Of a stretch of 64,000 nt of DNA, positions 10,557 through 21,491 are shown in pieces. The translations under genes and the position numbers were made by a program. The stretch covers positions 19,829 through 83,828 of the forward strand of contig MTCR01000086.1 in assembly GCA_002212725.1 (NCBI GenBank), written 5' to 3'. This DNA is from Sphingobacteriales bacterium TSM_CSM (GTDB taxonomy: Bacteria > Bacteroidota > Bacteroidia > Chitinophagales > UBA2359). How positions within the stretch are numbered: the first letter of the stretch is position 1; each line of letters starts with the position of its first letter. Below the pieces are notes generated by a model. The model worked only from the letters and a program-made list of their open reading frames with translations. It was not told the DNA's origin and did not search any database.

Positions 10557-13052
10557 TTAACGTCCTGTAATTGTTACTTTTTGTTCGGCAATTTTACCGC
10601 CGGTCTCTTTGCTTACCAATTGTACCACGTAGGTTCCGTTGGGCAGTTGGTCGGTATCAATATTTGCATAGGGAGTGTCGGGCGCTACGGGCAGCGTTTT
10701 CAGCAATATACCCTGCATATTGTATAAGTGAATGGCATGAAGTCCGGAAACATGTTGCAATAGCACAATGTTTAACGTGTTTTTTGCCGGGTTGGGGTAG
10801 GCGGTAAAAACAGGTTTGGTGTTGTTGTTGTTTGCCGGCGTTTGTGGTGTGCCAACTGTTATACAATTGGGTAAAAAGGTGGTAAGAGTATCGGTGCGGG
10901 TGGGGTCAATAATTCCAAGCGCATATTGTCCAAATTGCAAATTGTTAATCCGCAGCGCACCTCGTTTATCGGTATTGCTGGCACCGGGCAAAAGGGTAGC
11001 CCCGGCAAGAATCTGCCAGTCTTCTGCCGTAGTTGGGCGATAAAGCAGCCGCAGGTTGGTTTCCGGTACCGTGATGAGTTGGTTATCGAGATAACCACCG
11101 TTGGTAGAGTTGCTGCCGTTGTACGAAAACTCTGCCGATGCATTGAGCATACCGGTTGCATACCCTTCTACACTCCAATACCGGTTGGGAGACAGAATGA
11201 GGTTGTCAACAGGCGTTTGCAGGCGGTCGGGCATTACTAAGTTATTGGTTATGCTAACCATTGCCGAGTCGGTAACAGCAACCACCTCAACAGTAACACC
11301 GGTTTCGGGAAACGATGCAGTTCCGGGGGTGGTAATCATTTGGTAGTTGTCTAAGGTGGCATCGCTCAGGCGTTCTTCGGGGTCGGCAAGAGCAAGAACC
11401 GGGTAAAAAGGCAGGGTAAACTGCTGCACTGTACAGGCGCCGTCAATGGTCATTACCTCGGTATGCCGGTTAAGGGCATAATCAAAAAAAGCAATTTCAA
11501 GCGGAACCGAATGGTAGAAATGCGGGGCGGCATACAAGCGCTGCCGCACATATACCGATGTTTGGTAATTTCCCAAAGCGTCAACCTCCACCTTCATCGA
11601 GTCGACAGAGAAATGCGGAAAGCCGGCCGAAAAAATCCAGTCATCGAAAAAATCGGTTAAATTAATGCCCGAACAAGCCGAGAGGAAATTGCGCATTTCT
11701 TCACTATTCACATTTCTGAAAGCAAATTCCGAAAGGAATTCTTTAATACACCCGAAAAACAGACTGTCGCCCATATACCCCCGGAGTGTATGAGCCACAT
11801 CTGCGCCCTTGTTATACACATGCGAGCCATAGGTGGCATCAAAAGGCACGCCCGAAACCGGCAGGTGCTGCCCGTCTTGTATATGAGCATACAACAATAC
11901 ATTGCGGTGGTTTTCTCTTACATCGGTTTTATAAGCGGGTTTACCATACACATATTCCAGAAAAACGCGCTCGTTGTAACTTGCCCAGCCTTCGTTTATC
12001 CACATATCGGGAGCCGTTTCGCAGGTTACCAAATCGCCAAACCAGTGGTGCGAAAACTCGTGCGCCATAAGCGACTCCCATTGTAAATTGCCGTTTACCG
12101 CAAACAATGGGTAGGCAATATTGGTGGCATGTTCCATGGCGCCGCCGTTAAAAGGTACTGCCACAAAACCCACGCGCTCAAAGCGGTATGGCCCCCAGGC
12201 GTCTTCAAAAGCATGAATGGCATCGGGCAAATGCACAAATGAATTTTTCAGGTTTACCGTATCTGTTGCTCTTGCCCCCAGTTGCACCGGAATTTGTGCG
12301 TTTTCGCCATTGTACAAATAGCTTACGGTAGCATAATCGCTTACCGCCACCGAAGCCAGATAAGTAGGAATGGTTTGCGCTAACTCCCAATGCCAGGTTT
12401 TAGTGCCATCGGGGTTGGTAACAGTGTTTTGTAATACGCCACCACAAAAAGCCTTGTGGTTGGCAGCAGTTGTAATGAAAAACGAATAGGTAGAACGTTC
12501 CACAAAATTATCGAAACATGGAAACCATGCACGCCCGAAATTGGGTGGATCAACCCCAATGCCAACCCCCAGGTTGTAGGCATACACCGAGGTAAAGTAA
12601 AACCCGCCAAACGATGCCGTAACGGGGCTGCCACTGTAATACACCCTTACCACCAAAGTATCCGCGGGCGTGGCAGGCGTGGGCAGGTTTACCCGCAGCA
12701 AAGGCGATGTATAGTTAAAGGCGGCTTCCGTTCCGTTTATTTCTACTGCCGAAACGCTCATATTTTCCAAATCGAGCAGTACCTGTTCAACGGCAGGCAG
12801 TTTGGGTACCAGGGTAACATCGGTAAAACCGCCAATGGTTTGAGCGCCAAAGTTGGTAATGCTAAGGTGTATGGCATAATGCAGCACATCAAGCGTATCG
12901 CTGCGGCTGTTGGCGGCCTGTATTTTGGCTGTTTCGCCGTTTTTATAACAGGGCTGTTGGCGGCTGCAGGGCACATACCCCCGGTTTTGTTGTGCAGCGG
13001 CGGCAAACACAATGCTTAACAAAAAAAGTACCGGTACAAGATGTTTTAACAT
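10557..13052 (-). CDS. Secreted M1-family metallo-aminopeptidase with T9SS sorting domain
   Basis: The 831-residue precursor starts with a signal peptide (VPVLFLLSIVFAAAAQQ). The peptidase M1 part includes the substrate-anchor motif GGAMEHATN and the zinc motif HEFSHHWFGD, followed by the distal glutamate in NEGWASYNE. The region after about residue 520 is beta-rich. The last ~80 residues are a type A T9SS signal (YPNPAKNTLNIVLL through LPNGTYVVQLV to KVTITGR), so the enzyme is exported across the outer membrane and anchored or released. It cleaves N-terminal residues from peptides. It is convergent with the sigma operon and follows, after an 84-bp gap, the DUF4249 gene on the same strand. 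Confidence 0.93.
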   Translation of the reverse strand: MLKHLVPVLFLLSIVFAAAAQQNRGYVPCSRQQPCYKNGETAKIQAANSRSDTLDVLHYAIHLSITNFGAQTIGGFTDVTLVPKLPAVEQVLLDLENMSVSAVEINGTEAAFNYTSPLLRVNLPTPATPADTLVVRVYYSGSPVTASFGGFYFTSVYAYNLGVGIGVDPPNFGRAWFPCFDNFVERSTYSFFITTAANHKAFCGGVLQNTVTNPDGTKTWHWELAQTIPTYLASVAVSDYATVSYLYNGENAQIPVQLGARATDTVNLKNSFVHLPDAIHAFEDAWGPYRFERVGFVAVPFNGGAMEHATNIAYPLFAVNGNLQWESLMAHEFSHHWFGDLVTCETAPDMWINEGWASYNERVFLEYVYGKPAYKTDVRENHRNVLLYAHIQDGQHLPVSGVPFDATYGSHVYNKGADVAHTLRGYMGDSLFFGCIKEFLSEFAFRNVNSEEMRNFLSACSGINLTDFFDDWIFSAGFPHFSVDSMKVEVDALGNYQTSVYVRQRLYAAPHFYHSVPLEIAFFDYALNRHTEVMTIDGACTVQQFTLPFYPVLALADPEERLSDATLDNYQMITTPGTASFPETGVTVEVVAVTDSAMVSITNNLVMPDRLQTPVDNLILSPNRYWSVEGYATGMLNASAEFSYNGSNSTNGGYLDNQLITVPETNLRLLYRPTTAEDWQILAGATLLPGASNTDKRGALRINNLQFGQYALGIIDPTRTDTLTTFLPNCITVGTPQTPANNNNTKPVFTAYPNPAKNTLNIVLLQHVSGLHAIHLYNMQGILLKTLPVAPDTPYANIDTDQLPNGTYVVQLVSKETGGKIAEQKVTITGR

Positions 13053-13136
13053 GGCAGCTCAAATTTCCGTTTCGTAAAGGTAGGGTAAATTTTGGATTAA
13101 CACCAATTCACAAATAAATTTCTGACATTGCCAATA

Positions 13137-14084
13137 TCAGGGGTTGATGACAATAGTTTGCAGCGTACTGACACAATATCCGGCCCAAACGCCAATGCCG
13201 CCGTTAATATTGTGGTTTATCTGGGTAGAACCACCCAACGGGCTGCCCGAATTGGTGCTGAACTCCAGGGTTCGCCAGAAGTTATAGGTATGGGTATCAA
13301 TGGTTGACCATTTAACCGTAACTGTATCGTTTGCCTCAAAATAGCCATAGGTCTGAAAATCTATATCGGCGCCCTTAAAAATGCCCCGGTCTAACGGGAA
13401 AAACACGTTTAATCCGTTTATAAGCAAATCGTCATATACCGAACGGAAACCCGGGTACATGGGTTCGGTTTGGCGTTGGGTATAGTAGCGGTAGTAATTA
13501 CCCAGCGTATCGGGGTCGGTAATGCGGGCATAAATGCGGTAAAGGTTTGGGTAATCGGGGTCGGTGTTTTGCTCATACCAGATTGAGTCGAGCGGCACCG
13601 GTTGGGGTATGGTGGTAACAGCGCTCAATTCCTTGCCCTCTGCCGTGGTAATTTGCAGGGTATAAGTTTTACCCGGCTGCCCCACAATGGGCGGGTTAAG
13701 CGAAAAGAAAGTATATACACAAAAATCAAACCCGTCGGGAATGCTGTCGGGCAGAGCGCCACCGGCAAATTGGGCAATAAATTCTTTTTGCTCTTCGGTG
13801 AGTTCAGACCAGCATATTTCGTCTAATTGTGCCGATGTGCTGCCGTCTGAAACCATTACGGTGGCATTTCGCACAAAGTTGCCTGCAAAATCGGCAGGGG
13901 TAAAAGTGCCAAAGTAAGGAAAATTTTTGTTAAGCGTAACAAATGGCGGGCTACCGCTTTCAATACTGCCTTCTACCACAATTTTTTCAACAGGGTCGGG
14001 CAGGTCAACCGTTACCTCTTTTTCGCAATTGGTAAGAATAAAGGCGGTAACAAGCAGGGTAAGTATATTTTTTAAAGTTTTCAT
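13137..14084 (-). CDS. DUF4249-family lipoprotein
   Basis: A 315-residue protein with a lipoprotein signal (LLVTAFILTNCEKE; lipid-modified Cys at residue 20). The N-terminal pattern of a beta strand followed by VVEGSIESGSPPFVTLNKN is typical of DUF4249 proteins, which sit next to TonB-dependent receptors in Bacteroidota. The TonB receptor gene ends 22 bp upstream on the same strand, so the two form a transcription unit. A role as surface or periplasmic partner in substrate capture is inference; the substrate is unknown. No catalytic residues seen. Confidence 0.85.
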   Translation of the reverse strand: MKTLKNILTLLVTAFILTNCEKEVTVDLPDPVEKIVVEGSIESGSPPFVTLNKNFPYFGTFTPADFAGNFVRNATVMVSDGSTSAQLDEICWSELTEEQKEFIAQFAGGALPDSIPDGFDFCVYTFFSLNPPIVGQPGKTYTLQITTAEGKELSAVTTIPQPVPLDSIWYEQNTDPDYPNLYRIYARITDPDTLGNYYRYYTQRQTEPMYPGFRSVYDDLLINGLNVFFPLDRGIFKGADIDFQTYGYFEANDTVTVKWSTIDTHTYNFWRTLEFSTNSGSPLGGSTQINHNINGGIGVWAGYCVSTLQTIVINP

Positions 14085-14106
14085 GGGGTAAATTGCTTCA
14101 GGATAA

Positions 14107-16503
14107 TCAGAATTTAAAATTCCAGGTAACAGACGGAATAATGGGAAATAGCGAAACCTGTTTCAGTTTTATATCTATGGAACCGGCTGTGCCGGCGCTT
14201 CCCTCCGAAACTTCGGGCACGGCATAGAGGAAAAACGGGTTTAAGCGGCTGTAAACGTTATATACCGAAAAATTAAGGTCGGATTTAAATTTGGCATCGG
14301 GTTTTTTGTTTAGGCGGTAGGTGGCCGAAAAATCGAGCCGGTGATAGGGTTTCATGCGGTAGGAGTTTCGGGGCATGTCAAATTCGGTATAAATCCAGCC
14401 TTCCATCATAAAAAAGCTGTTGGGCAGGGTAATGGCCTGTCCGGTGTTATATACAAAAGTTGCCCCAAGGTTCCACCTTTTCGACACATCGTAAATGGCA
14501 ACCACCGACAGGTCGTGGGTGCGGTCGTAGCGCGCCGGAAAAGTACGCCCCCGGTTCACATCGGGAAAAGTGCGCTCTGTACGGCTAAGGGTGTAGCCAA
14601 TCCATCCGGTAAATTTACCCCTTTGTTTTTGCACAAAAAACTCTATGCCATAAGCCCGCCCTTGCCCAAAAACAAAACTGTTTTCGAGCAGGGCGTTCAA
14701 TTCGGGGTAATAGTCTTCAGAAAATTCAATCTGGTTTTTCAGGCTTTTAAAGTACACCTCAACCGATGCTTCGTAGATGTTATCTTTAAAGTTTTGGAAA
14801 TACCCCAGCGAGTATTGTATGCCCCGTTGCGGTTTTACCATTTTGGTGCTGGGAACCCACAAATCGGTAGGCAGCAAAGCGGTAGCGTTTGAAACCAAAT
14901 GGATATATTGGTTGGCCACCGCCACGCCGCCCTTAAAAGATTGGGAGGGCGAAAGAGCATAGCGCAGGTTTATGCGCGGCTCAACGCCGCCATAGGTAAC
15001 AATTGGCTCGCCGTTATTGTAATAAACCGAGTCTGCCGGTATGCCCTCACTGTTAAAAACTGCCGTTTTATAGGGGCCAACCTGCTGAAACAAGGAACCA
15101 CGCAAGCCAATATTTACTTTCAATTTATCTGTTATGGAAAAATCGTCTTGTATATAAACGGCGGCTTCATGGGCGTTTTGCTTGTTCAGTTCATCGGTAT
15201 TTATTTCGGTATCGCCCACAACGGCTTCAAGGGTGTATGGGGTAAAAGTGTGGTAAGTATAATTGGCGCCAAATTTAATATCATGATTTGCTGCCGGAAA
15301 ATAATCAAAATCAACCTTGGCATTCCAATCTCTTACGCCCGAATAAAACCGGGAGGAAAAATCGTTAAATTTGGAATTAGCACCAAAATAATACGAGTTA
15401 TAAACGGCAGTAGTGTTCATAAACAACCTGCTGCTAAACAGGTGGTTCCAGCGCAAGGTAGCCGTAGAATTGCCCCAGGGCATTTTAAGGCTAAATCCAT
15501 CGGCGCTTTTAAAATTGAAAACATCGCGCCCAAAATATCCGCTTAAATAAAGGCGGTCTTTGTCAGAAAAACGGTAATTGGCTTTCAGGTTTAAATCATA
15601 AAAATAATAGCCGTTGCCTTCAAAATCGGTGCCTTTCAGAAACGGACGGGCCAGCACATCGGCATATGTACGTCTTCCGGCAATAATAAAAGAGCTTTTG
15701 TCTTTTTGTATAGGTCCTTCTATGGTAAGCCGCGATGAGATGTTGCCAATTCCGCCCGCCACTTCGTATTTTTTATTGTTTCCGTCTTTCATGCTTACAT
15801 CTAAAACCGAGGAAAGCCGGCCGCCGTACATGGCCGGCATACTGCCCTTATACAAAGTATTGCTTTTAATGGCATCGGAATTAAAAACCGAGAAAAACCC
15901 GAACAGATGCCCGATGTTGTACACCACCGCTTCATCAAGCAAGACCAAGTTTTGGTCGGGTCCGCCGCCGCGCACATATAAACCCGAACTCACATCGCCC
16001 GAACCCTTAACTCCCGGCATAAGCTGTATGGCGCGAATTAAATCTACCTCACCGGCCAAAGCCGGCAATGCTTTTATTTTTTCTACCGATAAATCCATGC
16101 GCCCCATATCGGTACTGTTTACGTTTTTATCCTGCCGCGTAGCAGTAACCGTTACAGCCTCGGTAATAACCACGGCGCTCTCCTTTAAATCAACATTGAG
16201 CATTTTGTTTTGCGTTAGTTCCACGGCTACCTGCTGCGAATCATAGCCCAGAAAAGACACTTCCATGGTGTAATTACCTGCCGGAAGCGTGAGCGAGTAA
16301 AACCCATACAAATTGGTAGCAGTTCCCTGCTTTTTATCATTGACATTGTACACCGAAGCGCCAAGCAGGGTTTCGCCGCTGCCCGAATCGCGCACATAGC
16401 CGCTAAGCGTATAATTTTGCTGCGCCTGTAGTACAATGGGCTGCAAAACTGCAAGCAGCCAAAATAAAACACCAAAAACAGGATAAAAACGGTATAAGTA
16501 CAT
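14107..16503 (-). CDS. TonB-dependent receptor with N-terminal carboxypeptidase-like regulatory domain
   Basis: From ATG 16503 the protein has 798 residues. A signal peptide (LFWLLAVLQPIVLQAQQ) precedes a carboxypeptidase-regulatory-like beta domain (YTLSGYVRDSGSGETLLGAS to LGYDSQQVAVEL). The plug domain follows (VTVTATRQDKN, AIQLMPGVKGSGDVSSGLYV, RGGGPDQNLVLLDEAVVYN) and then a 22-stranded-type outer-membrane barrel ending in an aromatic residue (VTWNFKF). It imports a ligand across the outer membrane using TonB energy. The open frame extends 29 codons further upstream, but only M30 is followed directly by the signal peptide. The partner DUF4249 gene lies 22 bp downstream. Ligand not identifiable. 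Confidence 0.93.
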   Translation of the reverse strand: MYLYRFYPVFGVLFWLLAVLQPIVLQAQQNYTLSGYVRDSGSGETLLGASVYNVNDKKQGTATNLYGFYSLTLPAGNYTMEVSFLGYDSQQVAVELTQNKMLNVDLKESAVVITEAVTVTATRQDKNVNSTDMGRMDLSVEKIKALPALAGEVDLIRAIQLMPGVKGSGDVSSGLYVRGGGPDQNLVLLDEAVVYNIGHLFGFFSVFNSDAIKSNTLYKGSMPAMYGGRLSSVLDVSMKDGNNKKYEVAGGIGNISSRLTIEGPIQKDKSSFIIAGRRTYADVLARPFLKGTDFEGNGYYFYDLNLKANYRFSDKDRLYLSGYFGRDVFNFKSADGFSLKMPWGNSTATLRWNHLFSSRLFMNTTAVYNSYYFGANSKFNDFSSRFYSGVRDWNAKVDFDYFPAANHDIKFGANYTYHTFTPYTLEAVVGDTEINTDELNKQNAHEAAVYIQDDFSITDKLKVNIGLRGSLFQQVGPYKTAVFNSEGIPADSVYYNNGEPIVTYGGVEPRINLRYALSPSQSFKGGVAVANQYIHLVSNATALLPTDLWVPSTKMVKPQRGIQYSLGYFQNFKDNIYEASVEVYFKSLKNQIEFSEDYYPELNALLENSFVFGQGRAYGIEFFVQKQRGKFTGWIGYTLSRTERTFPDVNRGRTFPARYDRTHDLSVVAIYDVSKRWNLGATFVYNTGQAITLPNSFFMMEGWIYTEFDMPRNSYRMKPYHRLDFSATYRLNKKPDAKFKSDLNFSVYNVYSRLNPFFLYAVPEVSEGSAGTAGSIDIKLKQVSLFPIIPSVTWNFKF

Positions 16504-16694
16504 AAGTGATAAAGCGTAAGTTATAGATTTATAGGGCACTAAGCAATTGTTGCCCTTTGTTGCTTGTTTTTTACCCTGTAACAACCCCAAACAAGGCCGG
16601 TTTGTTGCCGGTTATGAAAAAAATGCTGCAGGCAAAGGCAAGGGTAAACAGCATTTTACACCAAAAAAGCAACTGCATAACCGGCAAATTGTAC

Positions 16695-16702
16695 TATCTT
16701 TG
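16695..16702 (+). promoter_or_regulatory. Bacteroidota -7 promoter element of gyrA
   Basis: TATCTTTG matches the Bacteroidota -7 consensus TAnnTTTG exactly and lies 32 bp before the gyrA ATG. No good TTTG -33 element is present at 19-21 bp upstream. The implied leader is about 27-30 nt. Confidence 0.6.
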
Positions 16703-16734
16703 CGCACTAAACATCAATTTTACCAAAACTCCGT

Positions 16735-19233
16735 ATGGCAAACGACGAACGCATTTTGCAGATTAACATTGAGGAGGAGATGAAAACAGCCTACATAGAC
16801 TATTCTATGTCGGTGATTATTTCAAGGGCATTGCCCGATGTGCGCGACGGGCTGAAACCCGTGCAACGGCGCGTTATTTACGGCATGGATAAACTGGGGT
16901 TGAGCGCCGGCCGGCCTTATAAAAAGGCTGCCAGAATAGTAGGGGAGGTGTTGGGTAAATACCACCCGCACGGCGACAGTTCGGTTTATGAAGCCATGGT
17001 ACGCATGGCTCAGGACTGGAGCTTGCGCTACCCGCTGGTTGACGGACAAGGCAACTTCGGGTCTATGGATGGCGACTCGCCGGCAGCCATGCGTTATACC
17101 GAAGCACGGCTTGCCCGGATTGCAGGCGAATTGGTATCGGAACTTGATGAAGAAATAGTGGCTTTTCAGCCCAATTTTGACGACAGCGAAACCGAACCCA
17201 GCGTAATGCCCTCTAAAGTACCCAACCTGCTTATAAACGGCGCATCGGGCATAGCAGTAGGCATGGCCACCAACATGCTTCCACACAACCTTACCGAAGT
17301 AATAAACGGCATCATAGCCTATATTGATGACCGCGACATCAGCATAGCAAAACTGGCTACACATGTTATTGCCCCCGATTTTCCTACGGGCGGCATCATT
17401 TACGGCTACGACGGGGTAATGAAAGCCTTTGAAACCGGCCGCGGCAGGGTAGTAGTGCGCGGAAAAGCCAGCATTGAAACAATACCCCACAGCAACCGCG
17501 AGCGCATAGTGGTTACCGAAATTCCTTATCAGGTAAATAAAGCGCTGTTGGTACAAAAAGTAGCCGATTTGGTAAACGAAAAACGCATTGAAGGCATATC
17601 GGAAATACGAGACGAATCTGACCGAAAGGGCATGAGCATTATTTTTGAACTGAAACGCGATGCCAATGCACAGGTAGTACTCAACCAGTTGTATAACTAC
17701 ACCCCGCTGCAATCTTCGTTCGGGGTAAACAATGTATGTTTGGTAAACGGGCGGCCGCGATTGCTAAACCTTAAAGAGTTAATTACCTATTTTGTAGATT
17801 TCAGGCACGAAATTGTAATTAAACGCACCGAGTTAGACCTTCGGAAAGCAGAAGCCCGCGCCCATATTCTGGAGGGATTGCTGAAAGCCCTTGACCACTT
17901 AGACGAAATTATTGCCCTCATTCGCGCATCGCAAACACCCGATGAAGCCCGCGCCGGACTGATGAGCCGCTTTGATTTTACCCAAATACAGGCTACCGAA
18001 ATTCTGAACATGCGCCTGCAACGGCTTACCGGTCTGGAGCGCGAAAAACTGAAAGAAGAATACGCCGAGGTAATGGCAAAAATTGACTATTACCGAAGTG
18101 TGCTGGCAAGCGAAGAACTTCGGATGAGTATTATAAAAAACGAACTTTCTGAAGTGCGCGACAAGTATGGCGACAAACGCCGCACCGAAGTGGTTTTTTC
18201 GGACAGCGACATATCTATTGAAGAACTTATTGAAAAAGAACAGGTAGTAGTAGCCATATCGCATTTAGGATATATAAAAAGAACCAGTCTTGCCGAGTAT
18301 CGCGAGCAGAACAGGGGAGGGCGGGGGTCGAGAGGCGGCGCTACCCGCGACGAAGATTTTATTGAGCATGTATTTGTAGGTTCCACACACGATTACCTGC
18401 TCATTTTTACGCAGTTGGGCAAATGCTACTGGCAAAAAGTTTACCAAATACCCGAAGGCAGCAAAGTATCGAAAGGACGGCCGATACAAAATATCATCAA
18501 CCTGCCCTCCGAAGACAAAGCCGTTGCCTATTTAACGGTAGAGGACCTGGCAAATACCGAAAAACTGAACAGCCATTACATTATTTTCTGCACCCGCAAT
18601 GGCACAGTTAAAAAAACCGTTTTGGAAGCATTCTCGCGACCACGGCAAAACGGCATTATGGCCATTACCATAAACGATGGCGACAGCCTGATAGATGTGA
18701 GGCTTACCAACGGAAATTCAGATATAATAATAGCTTCCAAATACGGCAGGGCTGTGCGGTTTTCGGAAACCAAGGTAAACCCCATGGGACGAACAGCCGC
18801 AGGGGTAAGAGGCATTACCCTTTCCGATGAACCCGGCGACGAAGTAGTAGGACTTATTTGCACCGATATGACCATAGAAAACAACACCTCCACCATACTC
18901 AGCGTATCGGAAAAAGGCTATGGTAAGCGCTCGGCAGTAGATGAATACCGCCTCACCAACAGGGGAGGGAAGGGGGTAATAACCATGAACGTAACCGAAA
19001 AAACCGGACACCTCATTGCCATAAAAGAAATACAGGAAAACGACGGTTTAATGATTATTAACAAATCGGGCATAACCATTCGCATGAGTACCGACAAAAT
19101 ATCGGTACAGGGCAGAAATACCCAAGGCGTAAGGCTCATCAACCTCACCGAAGGCGACGAAATTGCCGGTGTAGCCAAAATAGCCGCCACATCGGGCAAC
19201 GGAGAAGAAGAGCAGGAAACGGAAGTCAAATAA
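16735..19233 (+). CDS. gyrA: DNA gyrase subunit A
   Basis: An 832-residue type II topoisomerase subunit A, the normal length for Bacteroidota. The N-terminus ([20 protein letters not shown]) is characteristic. The catalytic tyrosine is in [10 protein letters not shown]. The quinolone-determining region reads [17 protein letters not shown], with Ser and Glu at the positions equal to E. coli 83 and 87. The GyrA box is visible at the start of the C-terminal DNA-wrapping beta-pinwheel, which is made of repeated blades. With GyrB it introduces negative supercoils using ATP. ParC is the alternative, but the GyrA-type C-terminal domain and the start sequence favour GyrA. A -7 promoter element lies just upstream. 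Confidence 0.97.
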   Translation: MANDERILQINIEEEMKTAYIDYSMSVIISRALPDVRDGLKPVQRRVIYGMDKLGLSAGRPYKKAARIVGEVLGKYHPHGDSSVYEAMVRMAQDWSLRYPLVDGQGNFGSMDGDSPAAMRYTEARLARIAGELVSELDEEIVAFQPNFDDSETEPSVMPSKVPNLLINGASGIAVGMATNMLPHNLTEVINGIIAYIDDRDISIAKLATHVIAPDFPTGGIIYGYDGVMKAFETGRGRVVVRGKASIETIPHSNRERIVVTEIPYQVNKALLVQKVADLVNEKRIEGISEIRDESDRKGMSIIFELKRDANAQVVLNQLYNYTPLQSSFGVNNVCLVNGRPRLLNLKELITYFVDFRHEIVIKRTELDLRKAEARAHILEGLLKALDHLDEIIALIRASQTPDEARAGLMSRFDFTQIQATEILNMRLQRLTGLEREKLKEEYAEVMAKIDYYRSVLASEELRMSIIKNELSEVRDKYGDKRRTEVVFSDSDISIEELIEKEQVVVAISHLGYIKRTSLAEYREQNRGGRGSRGGATRDEDFIEHVFVGSTHDYLLIFTQLGKCYWQKVYQIPEGSKVSKGRPIQNIINLPSEDKAVAYLTVEDLANTEKLNSHYIIFCTRNGTVKKTVLEAFSRPRQNGIMAITINDGDSLIDVRLTNGNSDIIIASKYGRAVRFSETKVNPMGRTAAGVRGITLSDEPGDEVVGLICTDMTIENNTSTILSVSEKGYGKRSAVDEYRLTNRGGKGVITMNVTEKTGHLIAIKEIQENDGLMIINKSGITIRMSTDKISVQGRNTQGVRLINLTEGDEIAGVAKIAATSGNGEEEQETEVK

Positions 19234-19311
19234 GAAGCATTAAACCTTAACAAAGCGCTTTAGTCAAAAATGCACTTCATTTAGAAACCATTTAAAATTT
19301 ACCTTTTAAAC

Positions 19312-20544
19312 ATGAAAAAAATTGTTCTTTTATTGACATTGGCACTTGCTGCACAAATTGCCTTTGCTCAAAGCAAAAACATGAACACAGCCCGTAATCA
19401 CTTAAACAATTACCTTAACTACGACAAGGCAGAAGGCAAAACCGAATCTTTGGAAAAAGCCCGCACAGCCATAGATGCTGCAGTAGCAGAGGTAACCGCC
19501 ATGCAGCAGGCCAACGACCCCAAACTGAAGCCCAAAACCGTAGCAAAAGTGTATTCGTACAAAGCCCAAATTTATGGGGAACTGGCACAACAGCCCAATT
19601 ATGAACTGGCCAACGAAGCCGCCAAACAAGCTGTAGAAGCGGCTAAAACAGCCCTCACCGCCGACAAAGAAGAATCAACACTCACCAACATTCAGGTACT
19701 TGATGCCATTCGTATTAAAACGTTTAACACAGGCATAAAAGGCTATGAAAGCGGCGACTTTAACGTTGCCTACAATAGTTTTAAGAGTGCATCGGAGATT
19801 TCCGATATACTGTATGCCAGCGGTTTAGGCGGTATTGACACATCTTCAATAGCCATGTGTGCATTTTCGGCACAAAATGCCGGTAAAGCCGATGAGGCAA
19901 TGGCACTGTACGACCGTCTTATTAAATTAGATTACAAAGACGAACAGGTTTACCAACAATTGGCCGCATTATATCTGGCTAAAGGCGACGATGCCACAGC
20001 AGCCAAAGTAATTGCCGATGGAAAAGCCAAATTCCCGGCAAGCAATGCCTTTTTGATTTCGGAAATAAATACACTTTTAAAAGCCGGAAAACAGCAGGAT
20101 GCCATAGCTAAAATGGAAGAAGCCGCGCGGTTATATCCCGATAATGCAAGCCTCTATTTTGCCTTAGGCAGCACCTACGAAGGCTTAACCGGCGCCGGAA
20201 TGCAGGAAAAAGCTGAAAGCTACTACAAGAAAGCATTAGAAATAAAACCAGATTATTTTGATGCTTTATATAATTTAGGCGCATTATTTTACAACGAAGC
20301 AGCCGAAAAAATTAAGCAAGCCAACGAACTGGACTTGAGCAAGCAAAAAGAATACGACAAATTGAGTACTGAAGCAAAAGAATTGTTTAACAAAGCGTTG
20401 CCGTATTTTGACAAAGCTTTAGCCATAGACGGCAATGATTTAAACACACTCATAGCACTCAAAGAAATTCACGCCAACTTAGGCGACACCAAAAAATCAA
20501 ACGAGTACAAAACCCGGTTTGATGAACTGAAATCCAAACAATAG
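19312..20544 (+). CDS. Secreted tetratricopeptide-repeat protein
   Basis: The 410-residue protein has a signal peptide (KIVLLLTLALAAQIAFAQ) and then alpha-helical TPR repeats from about residue 150 to 400. Examples are ALYDRLIKLDYKDEQVYQQL, YPDNASLYFALGSTYEGL and IKPDYFDALYNLGALFYNEA. It is probably periplasmic or outer-membrane associated and acts as a protein-binding scaffold. It follows gyrA by 78 bp on the same strand but may have its own promoter. A strong stem-loop follows the stop. Partner unknown. Confidence 0.85.
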   Translation: MKKIVLLLTLALAAQIAFAQSKNMNTARNHLNNYLNYDKAEGKTESLEKARTAIDAAVAEVTAMQQANDPKLKPKTVAKVYSYKAQIYGELAQQPNYELANEAAKQAVEAAKTALTADKEESTLTNIQVLDAIRIKTFNTGIKGYESGDFNVAYNSFKSASEISDILYASGLGGIDTSSIAMCAFSAQNAGKADEAMALYDRLIKLDYKDEQVYQQLAALYLAKGDDATAAKVIADGKAKFPASNAFLISEINTLLKAGKQQDAIAKMEEAARLYPDNASLYFALGSTYEGLTGAGMQEKAESYYKKALEIKPDYFDALYNLGALFYNEAAEKIKQANELDLSKQKEYDKLSTEAKELFNKALPYFDKALAIDGNDLNTLIALKEIHANLGDTKKSNEYKTRFDELKSKQ

Positions 20545-20571
20545 GCTCCACAGCGCAATTTTAAATTGCAG

Positions 20572-20611
20572 TTAGCCGCAAACAAAACCATCAGGGGGAG
20601 TTTGCGGCTAA
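20572..20611 (+). terminator. Stem-loop after the TPR gene
   Basis: A perfect 12-bp inverted repeat, TTAGCCGCAAAC (20572-20583) and GTTTGCGGCTAA (20600-20611), with a 16-nt loop, lies 28 bp after the stop. There is no long T-run, so termination may be imperfect. A second small hairpin (GCAATTT/AAATTGC) lies just before it. Confidence 0.55.
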
Positions 20612-20690
20612 ATTTGCGCCATACTACTTAACATAATGTTAATTATAGGACAAATGGAGTGGAAAGGGGCTATTGATAAAAAGCCTTTGA

Positions 20691-21362
20691 AAGCACTCTC
20701 ACTGCCAACTGCCAATCATCAAAAACCTGAAAGCCTCCATTATTGACGTGAAGGCGCGAGACAAAAGAGGCAAGACCTACATCATAGAGATGCAGGTTGC
20801 CGAGCCTGACGGATTGGACAAACGATTGCTTTACTACGCCAGCAAGGAATATTCTCAACAAATTGAAAGCGGCGAGTTTTATACAAAACTCAAACCAGTA
20901 ATTTTCATTGGTATTTTTGATTTCAAGTTCACGGAAAGCGATAAATACCTTTCACATCTCGCCGTCTGCGATGTTGAGAACGGAGAACGCATCATCAAGG
21001 ACATGGACAACTTTATCGAACTTCCAAAATTTAAGAAGTCATTGACTGAGCTTCAAGAAGTGACTGACAAGTGGATATTTTTCATAAAAGAGGCTGAAAA
21101 TCTTGAAGTTGTTCCCGAAAATGTGGATGATGAAGGGTTGAAGGCTGCCTACCAAGATGCTAATAAACACTCTTGGACAAAGGAGGAACTTGAAGCCTAC
21201 GACTATGCGGCAATGAGAGAACAGGATGAAAGAGGAATAGTCGAACTGGCAGAGAAAAGAACAAAATTGGAGGTAGCCAAAAAGATGAAAGCGGAAGGGT
21301 TTGATAGCGATACAATTTCACGGCTTCTGGGTTTTTCGAGTGTTGAAATTGATGAAATATAA
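20691..21362 (+). pseudogene. 5'-truncated Rpn/PD-(D/E)XK-family nuclease (putative transposase) fragment
   Basis: The frame is open from just after a TGA (20688-20690) to 21362, with the first plausible start a GTG at 20748. Residues SIIDVKARDKRGKTYIIEMQ match the catalytic D...ExQ core of the Rpn/PDDEXK_2 family (recombination-promoting nuclease/putative transposase). The downstream part (FIELPKFKK, then a charged helix and a C-terminal KMKAEGFDSDTISRLLGFS motif) is also family-like. Members normally begin with about 70 residues (a YLNPKTDFAFKKIFG-type start) that are missing here. I therefore read this as a truncated remnant of a mobile or selfish nuclease gene. Translation from GTG 20748 cannot be excluded. 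Confidence 0.75.
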
Positions 21363-21491
21363 CATCGCTAAACAAAAAGCACGGTCGCCTATCCTCCCCA
21401 AGCCCAACGCTCAAAGCCAACGTAGAGCAGCACGGCGGCAGTGCAAATGTTGGAAGTAACTAAAATAACAATAAAACAAAATTAATACAAA